From Bradyrhizobium lablabi (GTDB lineage Bacteria > Pseudomonadota > Alphaproteobacteria > Rhizobiales > Xanthobacteraceae), in the NCBI RefSeq assembly GCF_018131005.1, contig NZ_JAFCJK010000002.1:930001-994000 (forward strand): 64,000 nucleotides of DNA. Reading direction: 5' to 3'. Shown here piece after piece: positions 17,628 through 26,213 of this stretch. Numbering within the stretch: position 1 is the stretch's first letter; every line of letters starts with the position of its first letter. A program made the translations under genes and the position numbers. The notes under the pieces were generated by a model, which worked only from the letters and a program-made list of their open reading frames with translations, was not told the DNA's origin and made no database searches.

Positions 17628-18608
17628 ATGAACACCCGGCAGTTGCGTCACTTTCTTGCCGTCATGGACCTCGGTACACTCAGTGCCGCCGCCGAAGTCG
17701 TGCACCTCAGCCTGCCAGCGCTGTCGCGCAGCCTACGCTCGCTGGAGGACGAATTGCGCGTGCCGCTGTTCGACCGCCAGGACCGGCGCCTGCGGCCCAC
17801 GCCCTATGCGCTGATGTATGCCGAGCGCGCCCGACGCATCGTCTTCGAAGAGAAGGAAGGTGCGCGCTCGCTGGCTCTTATGCGTGGCGGCGAGTTGGGG
17901 TCTCTCCATTTCGGCATGGGCTCGTCGATCGCCCGCACGCTCATGGCGCCGATGCTCCTGCAACTGCTATCCGAGGTGCCCGGACTGCGGCTGAGCACCG
18001 TGGTGCACAGCACCGACGCGCTGCTAGCCGCACTGCGCCGCGAAGATCTGGACTTCTTCATCGGCGACATCCGCTCGGTGGCGCATGACAGCCAGATGCG
18101 GACCGAGCCCGTCTACCGCTGCAACTTCGGCTGGTTTGCTCGTCGCGGCCATCCGCTCGACGGGCGGGCGAAGGTTACCATCGAGGCGCTCAAGACCTAT
18201 CCGCTCATTGGATCCGGCTATGCCGACGAGGCACTGTTAGAGCAGATGGCGGCGCTCTACGGGCTGTCGCTGCCCCTGCAGGATCATTTCTCGGTCAATA
18301 CCAACGACGCGTCCACCGTGCTCACGCTACTCACCTCCAGCGATGCCATCGCCCCCGGCACCGATGTTTCGGTGGTCACGGCCCTGCGCGCCGGCACGTT
18401 GGTGCGACTGGATGTCAACCCGCCGCTGAACATCCCACTCACCCTGGGCATCGTCGAGCGCGCCGGCCGCACACGCGTGCCCGCGGTCGAGCGGGCCTTC
18501 GAGATCGTGCGAGCGCACTTCGCCTCCGTGGCTCGGGCAGTTGACCCGCACGTGCCGCACACGAAGGTGCGCCGCAAGGTCTCAGTGCCGGGCGGGCGCC
18601 GGCGCTAA
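17628..18608 (+). CDS. LysR-family transcriptional regulator
   Basis: The protein has 326 residues. The N-terminal winged helix-turn-helix is clear (MNTRQLRHFLAVMDLGTLS, then AAAEVVHLSLPALSRSLRSL, RVPLFDRQDRRLRPTPYA). The remainder is the periplasmic-binding-like effector domain (LRLSTVVHSTDALLAALRRE, LDFFIGDIR, MRTEPVYRCNFGWFARRGHP). The ATG at 17628 starts exactly at the conserved HTH, so the extension to 17592 is excluded. Divergent arrangement with the hydrolase-peptidase-symporter unit makes it their likely activator. The effector is probably the imported substrate. Confidence 0.92.
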   Translation: MNTRQLRHFLAVMDLGTLSAAAEVVHLSLPALSRSLRSLEDELRVPLFDRQDRRLRPTPYALMYAERARRIVFEEKEGARSLALMRGGELGSLHFGMGSSIARTLMAPMLLQLLSEVPGLRLSTVVHSTDALLAALRREDLDFFIGDIRSVAHDSQMRTEPVYRCNFGWFARRGHPLDGRAKVTIEALKTYPLIGSGYADEALLEQMAALYGLSLPLQDHFSVNTNDASTVLTLLTSSDAIAPGTDVSVVTALRAGTLVRLDVNPPLNIPLTLGIVERAGRTRVPAVERAFEIVRAHFASVARAVDPHVPHTKVRRKVSVPGGRRR

Positions 18609-18804
18609 CCAGGCACACCTGACCGAACCTACTGGTGGCGCAGCAGGCGGGGCTCACGCAGGAGGGCATCGAAACGTTTGATTCCTGAATGCTGGAAACC
18701 GATCGAGGGACACCGACCGTCACTCAAAGACGTGACTTCCGGCTGGGGTCAAACTGAGAAGTCCAGATGCTCAACCGGGAGGTCGGCTTTGCGCCCTCAA
18801 CAAC

Positions 18805-19230
18805 GGACATTATCAGCCAAGTCTGTCAGGCCCGACGCCGGGAGTCACGTCCAGCCGTTTGCTCGTCGCGCTTGATCGATGCCAGGCAATGATGCGTCGG
18901 TCGGACGCCAGGATTTTGGCCTTCAGTGCCCGCAATTGACGGCCGAGAGCAGCAAGACACGTACGGGCCACCCTTGGGGAGCCGGCAGTCGGCTGGATCG
19001 GCCGACGACTTCCAGCAATTGCTCGACACCGCGGCGCCCGACAGGGGCGACAATCCCGAATTCGGCGAGATAGACGCGGATCGAGTTGATCACGGCAGCC
19101 TGCTGGTGGATGAAGCGATGCGCGCCCGATGAAGCATCAGACAGCTTTGTTGCTCGACCGTCTTGGTCGGCACCGCATGTTGGCACGCGTGAGAGCCTCG
19201 CAAATCGCCTCGTTCTTCTGCCGCTTGGCA
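18805..19230 (-). mobile_element. IS110-family transposase remnant with frameshifts
   Basis: Read leftward, three frames in turn give the middle part of an IS110 transposase: NEAICEALTRANMR, then VPTKTVEQQSCLMLHRAR, then FIHQQAAVINSIRVYLAEFG with IVAPVGRRGVEQLLEVV, then in another frame CLAALGRQLRALKAKILASD, RRIIAWHRSSATSKRLD and VTPGVGP. At least three frameshifts and loss of both ends make it inactive. It abuts the binding-protein fragment at about 19230, which suggests the IS inserted there or that the two were joined by a deletion. Confidence 0.8.
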
Positions 19231-19520
19231 TATATGTGCCGTCTGCTCGCCACACGTACCATCGCCTCGGTTCAAAACCAGTGACGTCGCCCTTCTTGTC
19301 GAAGCCGATTTGCCCCAAGACCGTGTCGAACTGGCTAGCGTGCATGGCCTTGACCACCGCCGCAAGATCCAGCGAGCCCACCTCCTCCACGGCTCGGGCC
19401 CAAACTTGAACAGCGGCATTGGCATAAAGGGTGAAGCCGACAGGCTCATAGCCATACGCGCGGAATCGCGACACGACCTCCGCCGCGCCGGGAGTCTCAC
19501 GCGCGTTGCGGACGAGCTAG
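19231..19520 (-). pseudogene. C-terminal fragment of a branched-chain amino-acid ABC binding protein
   Basis: The minus-strand frame reads RNARETPGAAEVVSRFRAYG, YEPVGFTLYANAAVQVWARA, DLAAVVKAMHASQFDTVLGQ, IGFDKKGDVTGFEPRRWYVW and RADGTYMP. This is the typical C-terminal end of type I periplasmic binding proteins of the LivJ/urea-binding class. About 300 N-terminal residues are missing and the end is fused to IS110 debris near 19230. It cannot fold as a binding protein. No ABC transporter genes of the Liv type remain nearby. Confidence 0.8.
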
Positions 19521-19954
19521 CCCCGCTCGCGGAGGCGCTGCGGCGGCTGAGGATTGTTGGCGGGATTGGTATCGTACTTGGATATTCGCGTGATTAGCCC
19601 CCTAGTGGCGAGCGGTTGCAAATCCGCCTCCAGCGCTTCGGCAATGTCCTTGGCATAGACCTCCCGGTCGTCCACGTAGAGTGTAAAGGATTTCAAATAC
19701 CTTTCCTTCTTCGCCGGATTCTCGATCGTCGCCTTCGTCCACTGGTAGAGCGGATAGTTTTCGACGCCCTGCTCTTCTGCTACGGCGACATACTCCGCAA
19801 AGGCATCGAACTGGCATTTCAGCGCAGCGCGATGCTCAGCGAGGATATCGAACAGCGGCGCTAGTGCCGGATCACGGGGTTTTCGGCGTATCGATTCCGC
19901 CGTAGCAGAATCGTTCACGTCGAACCTAACCTGATATTGCCACTGAGAAGTCAC
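19517..19954 (-). CDS. Hypothetical protein, possibly in operon with thioesterase
   Basis: The start GTG at 19954 is preceded by AGAAGGCGAG, a good ribosome site. The 145-residue product has no signal or membrane segment. It begins with a beta-rich QWQYQVRFDVND segment, has an acidic helical middle (DILAEHRAALKCQFDAFAEY, VAVAEEQGVENYPLYQWTKA), a YLKSFTLYVDDREVYAKDIA element and a Pro/Arg tail. No family recognised. It lies 95 bases downstream of an FlK-like thioesterase on the same strand and its stop touches the binding-protein fragment, so the C-terminus may be altered by the junction. Confidence 0.55.
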   Translation of the reverse strand: MTSQWQYQVRFDVNDSATAESIRRKPRDPALAPLFDILAEHRAALKCQFDAFAEYVAVAEEQGVENYPLYQWTKATIENPAKKERYLKSFTLYVDDREVYAKDIAEALEADLQPLATRGLITRISKYDTNPANNPQPPQRLRERG

Positions 19955-20049
19955 GCTAATCTCGCCTTCTGGTCGCACCCGATTTGCCCCTCTTCCGATC
20001 GCAAGGCGCTCAAGCACGGCACCTGTTGTGTCAAGAGCTGGCCGCAATG

Positions 20050-20463
20050 TCAGCCGACCGTTGCGTTAGGAGTTCCCTTTTTGGCAAGGCGCTCGTTGAA
20101 CGAACGAAGATCGATCACAATTCGTTGGTGGGTTCCGCTGCCGATCTCCTCTATGCCGTCGCTTGCCGACACCTTGAAGTCAACTCGTTTTCCCTCGACG
20201 TTGATTACCTCAGCCGTCGCGCACACCTCGTGGCCTACGGGCGTGGCGGCGAAGTGTTGTACATCTACTGAAGTGCCGACCGCGCTTTCACCTGCATCCA
20301 AGAACGGTCTGATGGCATTGAGCGCGGCGTTCTCCATGATCAAAATCATCACGGGCGTCGCAAGCACTTGCGGCAATATGGCGTCCTTGAATCGGTCGGC
20401 AAGATGTTCGGGTCGCACCCGCAATGTCGCTGTTCCTCGAGCTCCCAACGGAATCTGCCGCAT
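20050..20463 (-). CDS. FlK-like single-hotdog thioesterase
   Basis: The protein has 137 residues. The pattern resembles the fluoroacetyl-CoA thioesterase-like family: VLATPVMILIMENAALNAIR (with the Glu of the active-site Thr/Glu/His set), GTSVDVQHFAATPVGHEVCA (putative catalytic His in DVQHFAATPVG) and the strands VINVEGKRVDFKVSASDGIE, then IGSGTHQRIVIDLRSFNER. Such proteins hydrolyse small acyl-CoAs or act as detoxifying thioesterases. It is transcribed leftward with the hypothetical protein that follows. The substrate is unknown. Confidence 0.8.
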   Translation of the reverse strand: MRQIPLGARGTATLRVRPEHLADRFKDAILPQVLATPVMILIMENAALNAIRPFLDAGESAVGTSVDVQHFAATPVGHEVCATAEVINVEGKRVDFKVSASDGIEEIGSGTHQRIVIDLRSFNERLAKKGTPNATVG

Positions 20464-20784
20464 TCTTTCGTCCCGATTTCTATATAGGCGCGTAGACCGC
20501 TTCGCCCCAACAGCAGCACAAAAGCGGACACCTGGCTAGGTCGGAGGCGGCCAGAAGCCGATACCACACGTAGTTCAAACGGCAAGTTTTTCGGCGTCTT
20601 TGCGAAGGCCCCGCCATGCATGATGGTCGCCCATGGCCCCACCAACGCTGCGAAAGTCCACAGCGGAGATAGTTCGCCAGACGACCTTCAGACGTTGTCG
20701 GGCGATCTATTTGGCACGTCGGCTGAACGATTCTGCGTGCGCCTCGGGCAAGTGTTATGAGAGGTCCGAAGCATCTCGCGCTCG
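20464..20784. other. Gene-free stretch
   Basis: No gene is supported. It separates the thioesterase start (leftward) from the end of the GlsB-type gene (leftward) and would hold the thioesterase promoter. No clear promoter hexamers were seen. Confidence 0.35.
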
Positions 20785-21048
20785 CTAGGCGCGCCCTTGC
20801 CTGCCGATCACAATGCCATAAAGGAACAGCAGAATTATTGCGCCGACGACACTAGCGAGGAAGCCGGCGCTCTCTCCGGCTTTGTACCATCCCACAGCCT
20901 GGCCAAGGTACGTCGCGACGAATGCCCCGACTATTCCCAAAACAGAGGTCAGAATAAAGCCCTTTGGCTCAGCTTTATCGCCGGGCATGATGAACTTGGC
21001 AAGCACTCCAACAATGAACCCTATGATGATAGTCCAAAGAACACTCAT
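20785..21048 (-). CDS. GlsB/YeaQ/YmgE family stress-response membrane protein
   Basis: The protein has 87 residues with three hydrophobic helices: LWTIIIGFIVGVLAKFIMPG, FILTSVLGIVGAFVATYLGQ and GFLASVVGAIILLFLYGIVI. The G-F-x-x-G-x-x-A-x-x-x-M-P-G-x-x-P-x-G motif at the end of helix 1 and the terminal IGRQGRA are diagnostic of the transglycosylase-associated (YeaQ/YmgE) family. The Met at 21048 is preferred to an extension at 21078. Members are small inner-membrane proteins linked to stress or biofilm, with no defined reaction. Confidence 0.9.
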   Translation of the reverse strand: MSVLWTIIIGFIVGVLAKFIMPGDKAEPKGFILTSVLGIVGAFVATYLGQAVGWYKAGESAGFLASVVGAIILLFLYGIVIGRQGRA

Positions 21049-22031
21049 TTCACTGCTCCTGTCCGTAAAACGTGGCACGGCTGATTGAGAAACGAGCGCC
21101 TTTTAAAGACGTTGACGTAGATCAACGTTGGCCGTTCAACCGTCTTCGCGTTTTCACACGGGCTGTGCCAATAGACGACAGAGAATATCGCTTTGCGATT
21201 GTGATTACTGCCGACCTTGCCGACGGCATCACGATAGTCCCGCGTGCTGAGGTCTTTGATGCTTTTCGGGATGATGAACTACACCTGCACACGACGCCAA
21301 AGGTCACGGAACGGGTTTCGGAGCCGCGTTCTCGCACTGCGTTGTATACTCAGAACCCCTGGGTGGGCCGCCCGTTGACTCTGAAATTCGGGCGGCCCGT
21401 GCCGGCCACTTCCAATCGCCCTGCCCACCAGAACAGAAGCGGTAGCCAACGCGGAACGGCCCAGGCGCACCTTTTGGGTGTTACCAGGGCCGCCGTCGAT
21501 CCGCCGCATGAAGAAAGCTCGGGTCGCGATCTGCTGGTAACATCAGATCCTAACGACGTCTCGTGATAAAGCGTCCATTTTGGACACTCATCCCGTTGCG
21601 CTGTCGCCGCCGGTTAATCGCCAGCGATAATTATTTGATTTGTGTTGATCGTGATGACGGTTGATCGCTGCCCTTTGGATTATCCGCTCCACCAACAGTC
21701 CAAATCGTGCAGCCGGTTCTCCCGATGCGCTCCTCACTGACCGCGGGCGCTGATAATGCATTTTTGGGACTCGCGGTCAAATCGATTGCTGTTGGATTGC
21801 TGTGCCAATCCTCGTCCTCGGATCTTTCCGGAGACGGGTTGGCGAAAAATCGAAAGAAGATCAAGATCACGACCAGGACCACTGGTGGTGGTCGATCAAT
21901 AGCTGCACGCCCCACAGCACTATTTCGGACGAACCTCATCGTAGGCGTTGCGTAGGAACACCCAATCTACCGCTTGAAGCCTAAGCCGGGCACGGTCAAT
22001 CTTCCGGTGATGCCAATCAAAGGAGGGTCAC
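21049..22031. other. Long poorly coding stretch
   Basis: Nothing in this 980-base stretch is convincing as a gene. A plus-strand frame at 21072-21566 and a minus-strand frame at 21631-21939 (one hydrophobic stretch, VVLVVILIFFRFFANPSP) are possible, but neither has a clear ribosome site. AT content is higher than average around 21610-21670, which may reflect promoter sequence. Confidence 0.35.
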
Positions 22032-22421
22032 ATGCTTGGGACGTACCCGATTTTGCACCGTTCGGAGCGGCTTGCATTGGCGAAGGCGTACATTGCGCTC
22101 ACCCGCGTGATGGTCGCCTCTGTGTTCGGCAAGAACCCCGCCGATCACTCACTGCTGTTGATCGGCTCCGCAATCATGGTGGGCCATGCAGAAAACAGAC
22201 CTATGAATGCAACCAAGATCTCGCATTACGTCGGTCTGCCGCGCTCGACGGTAATTCGCAAGCTCAACGAGTTCTCAAGGACCGGCGTGGTCGCGCGTCA
22301 CGGCAACGTCTATCTGCTATCGGAAGAACGCGCCCGCAATCAGACAAAGTACGTCACCGAAGCGATGCGCATTTTCGGTGCGGCAGAAAAAAGTTTGAAA
22401 GCCTCCAAACTCGACGCTTAG
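22032..22421 (+). CDS. MarR-like winged-helix transcriptional regulator
   Basis: The protein has 129 residues and its start is preceded by AAAGGAGGGTCAC, a near-consensus ribosome site. A winged-helix region at about 57-100 contains MNATKISHYVGLPRSTVIRK, LNEFSRTGVVARHGNVYLL: a classic recognition helix (PRSTVIRKLNE) and wing. The flanking helices (LALAKAYIALTRVMV, TKYVTEAMRIFGAAE) would dimerise. This suggests a small MarR- or IclR-type dimeric repressor. No adjacent target gene is obvious, although the beta-propeller gene at 22649 converges on it. Confidence 0.75.
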   Translation: MLGTYPILHRSERLALAKAYIALTRVMVASVFGKNPADHSLLLIGSAIMVGHAENRPMNATKISHYVGLPRSTVIRKLNEFSRTGVVARHGNVYLLSEERARNQTKYVTEAMRIFGAAEKSLKASKLDA

Positions 22422-22648
22422 AATACCGCTAACTGCAGCCAGCCCAATCGGTGCCTTGAAAATATCCTTGAAGGATTACGCCTAGCTGGGTCGCCCGGTC
22501 GGCCCGCCCGCCCCGTTGAGCCAGATCAACGCTCAGCCAGCTCCCATCATCGACCTTCGCACATCGCATGCGCCAAGGAGAGGGGCACCAGGCAATCTCT
22601 GCTCAGGGGATCCGCCACAACGATGCCGGCGGTGGTCTATCAAGATTA

Positions 22649-23578
22649 TCAGGTAAGCCGCACTTTCCTGCCGTCCTGCAGGTTCGCAACCGCCGGCTCA
22701 AGCAGCACGAGGTTTCGGCGCGCTTTGCGCGTGTCGAGCCCGACGATCGCATGACCCTGTGCGGTAAATGCGAGACCTTCCGGCTTGCCATCCAGATCGC
22801 CAAGCCGCCACGCCTCGCGGAGCGCCGCGGTGCCGCCCCCCGCCGGGAGATCATCGAGCCGCGCAAGCGTCGCAGACTGGTCACTGAGCAAATAGAGGCA
22901 GCCATCCGGACCTATCGCGAGGTCACTGAAGTCGGCGCAGGTTTTGGTGAGTGTCTTGTCGGGAAGCCAGATTGCAAGAGCAACGAACCGATGGCGGCCT
23001 CTTCTGATTGACCACCGCTTGCCGTCCGTCAGCGCACCGCCGCGGACCAACCCCCGCGACCGCGAATGTGGCGGGCCGAACTCAATGAGCACCGCCGGCT
23101 TCTTCTCCTTGGCAACGAGCAAATGCCCACCGGACATTAATACCGCTCCTTCGCCCCGCGATCCCTTCGGGTCGCGCCACGCTCGCGCAATTTTGTCACG
23201 CCCTTCGACCACAAGATCGATTAAGGCAACCGCCTCTAACGACTTGAGGTCGATGAGTTCGGCACGCTGAGGGTTCTCCTGAAGCAGCAAAATGCGTCCG
23301 ATGCCGTCCGCGCAGACCGCCTCGATCTGCGGGTCATGCCTGGGGAGATCCGAACCTGAGATCTTCGCGATGCTTTTTTTATGCCAGTCGAACTTGCTTC
23401 CATCGCCGCGCGACGGCGAGGACCAGGCGATCTTCGCTTCAGCGTCGCCGACCGCGATCAGAGACATCCGACCGTTTGCATTCCGGCGCGAGCAAATACC
23501 AGAGACCTCGCAAAGTGGTACATCGACCACGCGGCGCACTCGCAGCCGATTTTTCTTCGGTTTGCCGTTTCTCACCAT
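22649..23578 (-). CDS. Beta-propeller-like hypothetical protein (SdiA-regulated/phytase-like esterase type)
   Basis: The protein has 309 residues without a signal peptide. Repeated strand motifs with conserved Asp-Gly turns suggest a propeller: EVSGICSRRN, ISGSDLPRHDPQIEAVCADG, GRILLLQENPQRAELIDLKS, DFSDLAIGPDGCLYLLSDQS, GKPEGLAFTAQGHAIVGLDT. The EGLAF--QG and SDLAI-PDG-LYLLSD phrases are characteristic of SdiA-regulated and 'esterase-like activity of phytase' domains. Enzymatic role uncertain. It is a single gene on the minus strand. The call is by motif rhythm, not full alignment. Confidence 0.6.
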   Translation of the reverse strand: MVRNGKPKKNRLRVRRVVDVPLCEVSGICSRRNANGRMSLIAVGDAEAKIAWSSPSRGDGSKFDWHKKSIAKISGSDLPRHDPQIEAVCADGIGRILLLQENPQRAELIDLKSLEAVALIDLVVEGRDKIARAWRDPKGSRGEGAVLMSGGHLLVAKEKKPAVLIEFGPPHSRSRGLVRGGALTDGKRWSIRRGRHRFVALAIWLPDKTLTKTCADFSDLAIGPDGCLYLLSDQSATLARLDDLPAGGGTAALREAWRLGDLDGKPEGLAFTAQGHAIVGLDTRKARRNLVLLEPAVANLQDGRKVRLT

Positions 23579-23793
23579 GGGAGAAGGTCTTTCCGCCTGG
23601 CGCCTCCGAGCGAGCGGCCATGTAGCGTCCTTCCTTGATCACCAGCTCCCTTTGATTCAAATCAAGCAAGGGCGTCCAGTCGTTGTATAACGAAACGTCA
23701 GTTTCCACGGACGGCTGTGGTTCCAGTGCAAGCAGGTACTGGCACAGGCGCGCGGATTGCGTGGCGGATCTGGACGGCAAACAGGAGCTGTAC

Positions 23794-24294
23794 ATGGGTA
23801 TCCTTGATGAGTTAATGGGCGGTGGGCAACGCCAGAAAGAGTACCGGGATTTCATTGATCGATACGAACAAGGAGATCCGTCGGAAGGTTATTCCGATCA
23901 AGAGGTTCTCAATCGGTATGGCGATGTGTCACACGCCGTGCCGCCTGACCAGTACGCGGAGGCTGCGATAGAAGCGTTGGGCAAGCTTTCGCCGGAAGAG
24001 CGGGCGGCGTTCGTGAAGATGCTGCAACAGCGAGCCGCGGCGCGCGGCGTGGCGCTACCGGGGCAAGTGGCGCCCGAACCGAAGGAACTGGGCGGGGTGC
24101 TCACCGATCTGCATGGGAAGCCCGGTCAACTCCGGGATATCCTCGTCAGTGGTGACGCCCAGCCTCCCTCGCAAGCGCAACCGTCGAACCCGATCATCGA
24201 CATGCTTGCGTCCCCGCAGGCAAAGGCCGTGCTCGCGGGCATCGCGGCCATGGTGGTCAAGCGTGTCATGCAGGGTTCATCCCGTACCGCGTAG
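23794..24294 (+). CDS. Conserved hypothetical acidic protein
   Basis: The start ATG at 23794 begins MGILDELMGGGQRQKEYRDF. The 166-residue product has an N-terminal YDRY-type helix (FIDRYEQGDPSEGYSDQEVL), a central LSPEERAAFVKMLQQRAAAR helix, a Pro/Gln linker and a C-terminal hydrophobic helix ending VLAGIAAMVVKRVMQG. The architecture resembles proteins similar to YidB (DUF937-like) but is not a confident match. Extension to 23683 is possible but has no support. No neighbours point to a role. Confidence 0.6.
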   Translation: MGILDELMGGGQRQKEYRDFIDRYEQGDPSEGYSDQEVLNRYGDVSHAVPPDQYAEAAIEALGKLSPEERAAFVKMLQQRAAARGVALPGQVAPEPKELGGVLTDLHGKPGQLRDILVSGDAQPPSQAQPSNPIIDMLASPQAKAVLAGIAAMVVKRVMQGSSRTA

Positions 24295-24649
24295 CGCATG
24301 CGTGAGGCCCGCAAGAGCCCGCTGCATCCGCGTTGGGCGGAGATGAGGCCAGGTCCGGCTGGGGTCTTGGCCGTGTGAAAATGCCAAGACGCTTGAGCGC
24401 GACAGAAGAAGCTATTCGTCCAAGACCGTTTTAGCGCTCAAGCTCACAAGCACCTTCAACTTAGATGACGAACTGAAGAGTCTAATTCTAGTCGCGATAC
24501 GATCCTTTGCGTTTTTACACAGCCAGGGTCAATCGCGTCAGTTTTGGCCCGTTTGCCGGATGTCGGCTTATCCTCTGACAGTGGCGGAATAGCAGACGTC
24601 CCCCAAAGGCTTCTTGGGGCGACAGATGGATATTGATTGAAATGCCCGC
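24295..24649. other. Gene-free stretch with IS-end-like and dispersed repeat sequence
   Basis: No gene is seen. Positions 24508-24530 (TGCGTTTTTACACAGCCAGG) look like a terminal segment of a decayed insertion sequence, and 24582-24608 is the inverted partner of the 27-base repeat at 9541-9567. The DUF1254 pseudogene begins just beyond. Confidence 0.4.
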
Positions 24650-25115
24650 GCACTCCCTCGCTCAGTTTGCTCCTCGATCTTGCCGGACCTCCAAGTATTT
24701 TCACACCACGACGGCAGTGGACCGTAGAGCCTCTGGATTGCGTCCCATCCCCCGCTTGGCCAGGTGCACCCAGTTGCTCTCCTTGCTGAGCGGGGGCTTG
24801 GGGCCAAAGTAAATATCGGCTGACGTATTGGCGTTGACGACAACTCCTTTCTGAATGCCAATGCTCGGGTGTTGATCGATCTGTAACATCGAATGGGCTT
24901 GATTGTCGTAGTGCACCAGCGACCAGAAATCCTTGACCGGAATATTCGCGAGCAGGTGTAATCGGTCGGTTTTGCTGCCGTCGAGTGGCTCTTTCGTCGA
25001 ACTGACATAGGCGACGGCGTATTGCGATCCGACGCCAATCATTTTCATCGATATCGCCGGCGTGATGCCGGTGGCGTAGAAGAACGAGTGTGCGTCGAGT
25101 AGTCGGACTCCGCAG
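24650..25115 (-). pseudogene. DUF1254/DUF1214 protein, truncated and frameshifted
   Basis: Read leftward, the frame gives SFFYATGITPAISMKMIGVG, SQYAVAYVSSTKEPLDGSKT, RLHLLANIPVKDFWSLVHYD, NQAHSMLQIDQHPSIGIQKG and IYFGPKPPLSKESNWVH. A frameshift follows into WDAIQRLYGPLPSWCENTWR. This is the C-terminal DUF1214 half of a DUF1254 protein, a family of large periplasmic proteins of unknown function. Everything upstream of about 25115 (roughly 300 residues) is missing. It sits immediately downstream of dhaK, in the same direction. Confidence 0.8.
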
Positions 25116-25181
25116 GACGCACAAGCTGCGCACACGTCACCTTCTAACCTACTAATTCTATTAAACCATCGCTCCAATCGA

Positions 25182-26171
25182 TCAGATACCCCAGCGTAGC
25201 GCGGCGGTCTGCACCGGGGCGTCCCACAATTCTTTTGACTGGCTGTCGAGCACGGAGACGGTGATCGAGGCACCGGCCATGTCGAGGGACGTCACATAGG
25301 AACCGGTCAGGAAACGCGTCGCCGCGATCCCCGCCCCGTCCAGAATCCGCTTAGCGCTGTTGACCATCAGATAGAGTTCGATCAGAGGCGTTGCGCCGAA
25401 TCCGTTGACCAGAAGCAGGACTTCGCTACCCCTGCCGGGCGCGAGATCACTCAGGATCGCGTCGAGCAGCTCGGCAGCAATCGCATCGGCGGATGCCAAC
25501 GGCACCCTGCGGCGACCCGGCTCGCCATGAATGCCGACACCCATTTCCATTTCGTCGTCAGCCAAGGTAAAATTCGGCCGGCCTGCCGCCGGAACGGTGC
25601 ACGGTAGGAGCGCCACCCCCATCGAGCGGGTGCGCCGATTGACATCATCGCCGAGCGCCTTGAGAGCGGCCAACGGCATTCCGGTTTCGGCTGCGGCGCC
25701 GACCATCTTTTCCACGATCAGCGTACCCGCGACTCCGCGACGACCGGTCGTATAGGTCGATTTCTCCACCGCGACGTCGTCGTTTGTCGCAACGCTCATT
25801 ACTTCGCGCCCGGCCATCTCGGCGGCCATAGTGAAATTCATCACATCGCCTTCATAGTTCTTGACGATGAAGAGCACGCCCGCTCCGGTGTCGACAGCCT
25901 CTGCCGCCTCGATCATTTGATCCGGCGTCGGCGACGTAAAGACCTGGCCGGGGCATGCGGCATCAAGCATGCCTGCGCCGACATAGCCCGCATGGAGCGG
26001 TTCATGTCCCGAGCCGCCGCCTGAGATTAGCGCTACCTTGCCCGGCTTCAGGGTGCGGCGGCGCACGAACTTCCGCTCGGTGCCCAGAAGCAGGATATCG
26101 GCATGTGCAGCTACCAAGCCGTCGAGACTCTCTTCAAGCAGCGTGTCGGCGCTGTTGATCAGCTTTTTCAT
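25182..26171 (-). CDS. dhaK: Dihydroxyacetone kinase subunit DhaK
   Basis: The protein has 329 residues. It binds dihydroxyacetone covalently through a His; His215 in the GVGIHGEPGRRR segment is the equivalent. The substrate loop ISGGGSGHEPLHAGYVG at 50-66 is intact. Length matches PTS-type DhaK. It would pass phosphate from DhaL-ADP to dihydroxyacetone, making DHAP. The start at 26171 follows GGGAGAA. It is the last gene of the long leftward operon, separated from dhaL by dhaM, HPr, EI and a regulator, so the three kinase subunits are not contiguous, which is unusual for dha operons. Confidence 0.93.
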   Translation of the reverse strand: MKKLINSADTLLEESLDGLVAAHADILLLGTERKFVRRRTLKPGKVALISGGGSGHEPLHAGYVGAGMLDAACPGQVFTSPTPDQMIEAAEAVDTGAGVLFIVKNYEGDVMNFTMAAEMAGREVMSVATNDDVAVEKSTYTTGRRGVAGTLIVEKMVGAAAETGMPLAALKALGDDVNRRTRSMGVALLPCTVPAAGRPNFTLADDEMEMGVGIHGEPGRRRVPLASADAIAAELLDAILSDLAPGRGSEVLLLVNGFGATPLIELYLMVNSAKRILDGAGIAATRFLTGSYVTSLDMAGASITVSVLDSQSKELWDAPVQTAALRWGI

Positions 26172-26213
26172 GGCGTTCTCCCGATTGTCCGTGTTCTCTG
26201 CAGTCCGGATCCG

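Noticed and set aside
21072..21566. Open frame of 164 codons after the GlsB-type gene
   Set aside because: The first half has protein-like character, but there is no ribosome site, no family, and the second half is low-complexity; not supported.
6463..25181. Integrative element with attL/attR at tRNA-Lys
   Set aside because: No integrase gene and no duplicate of the tRNA 3' end were found; only the setting is suggestive.
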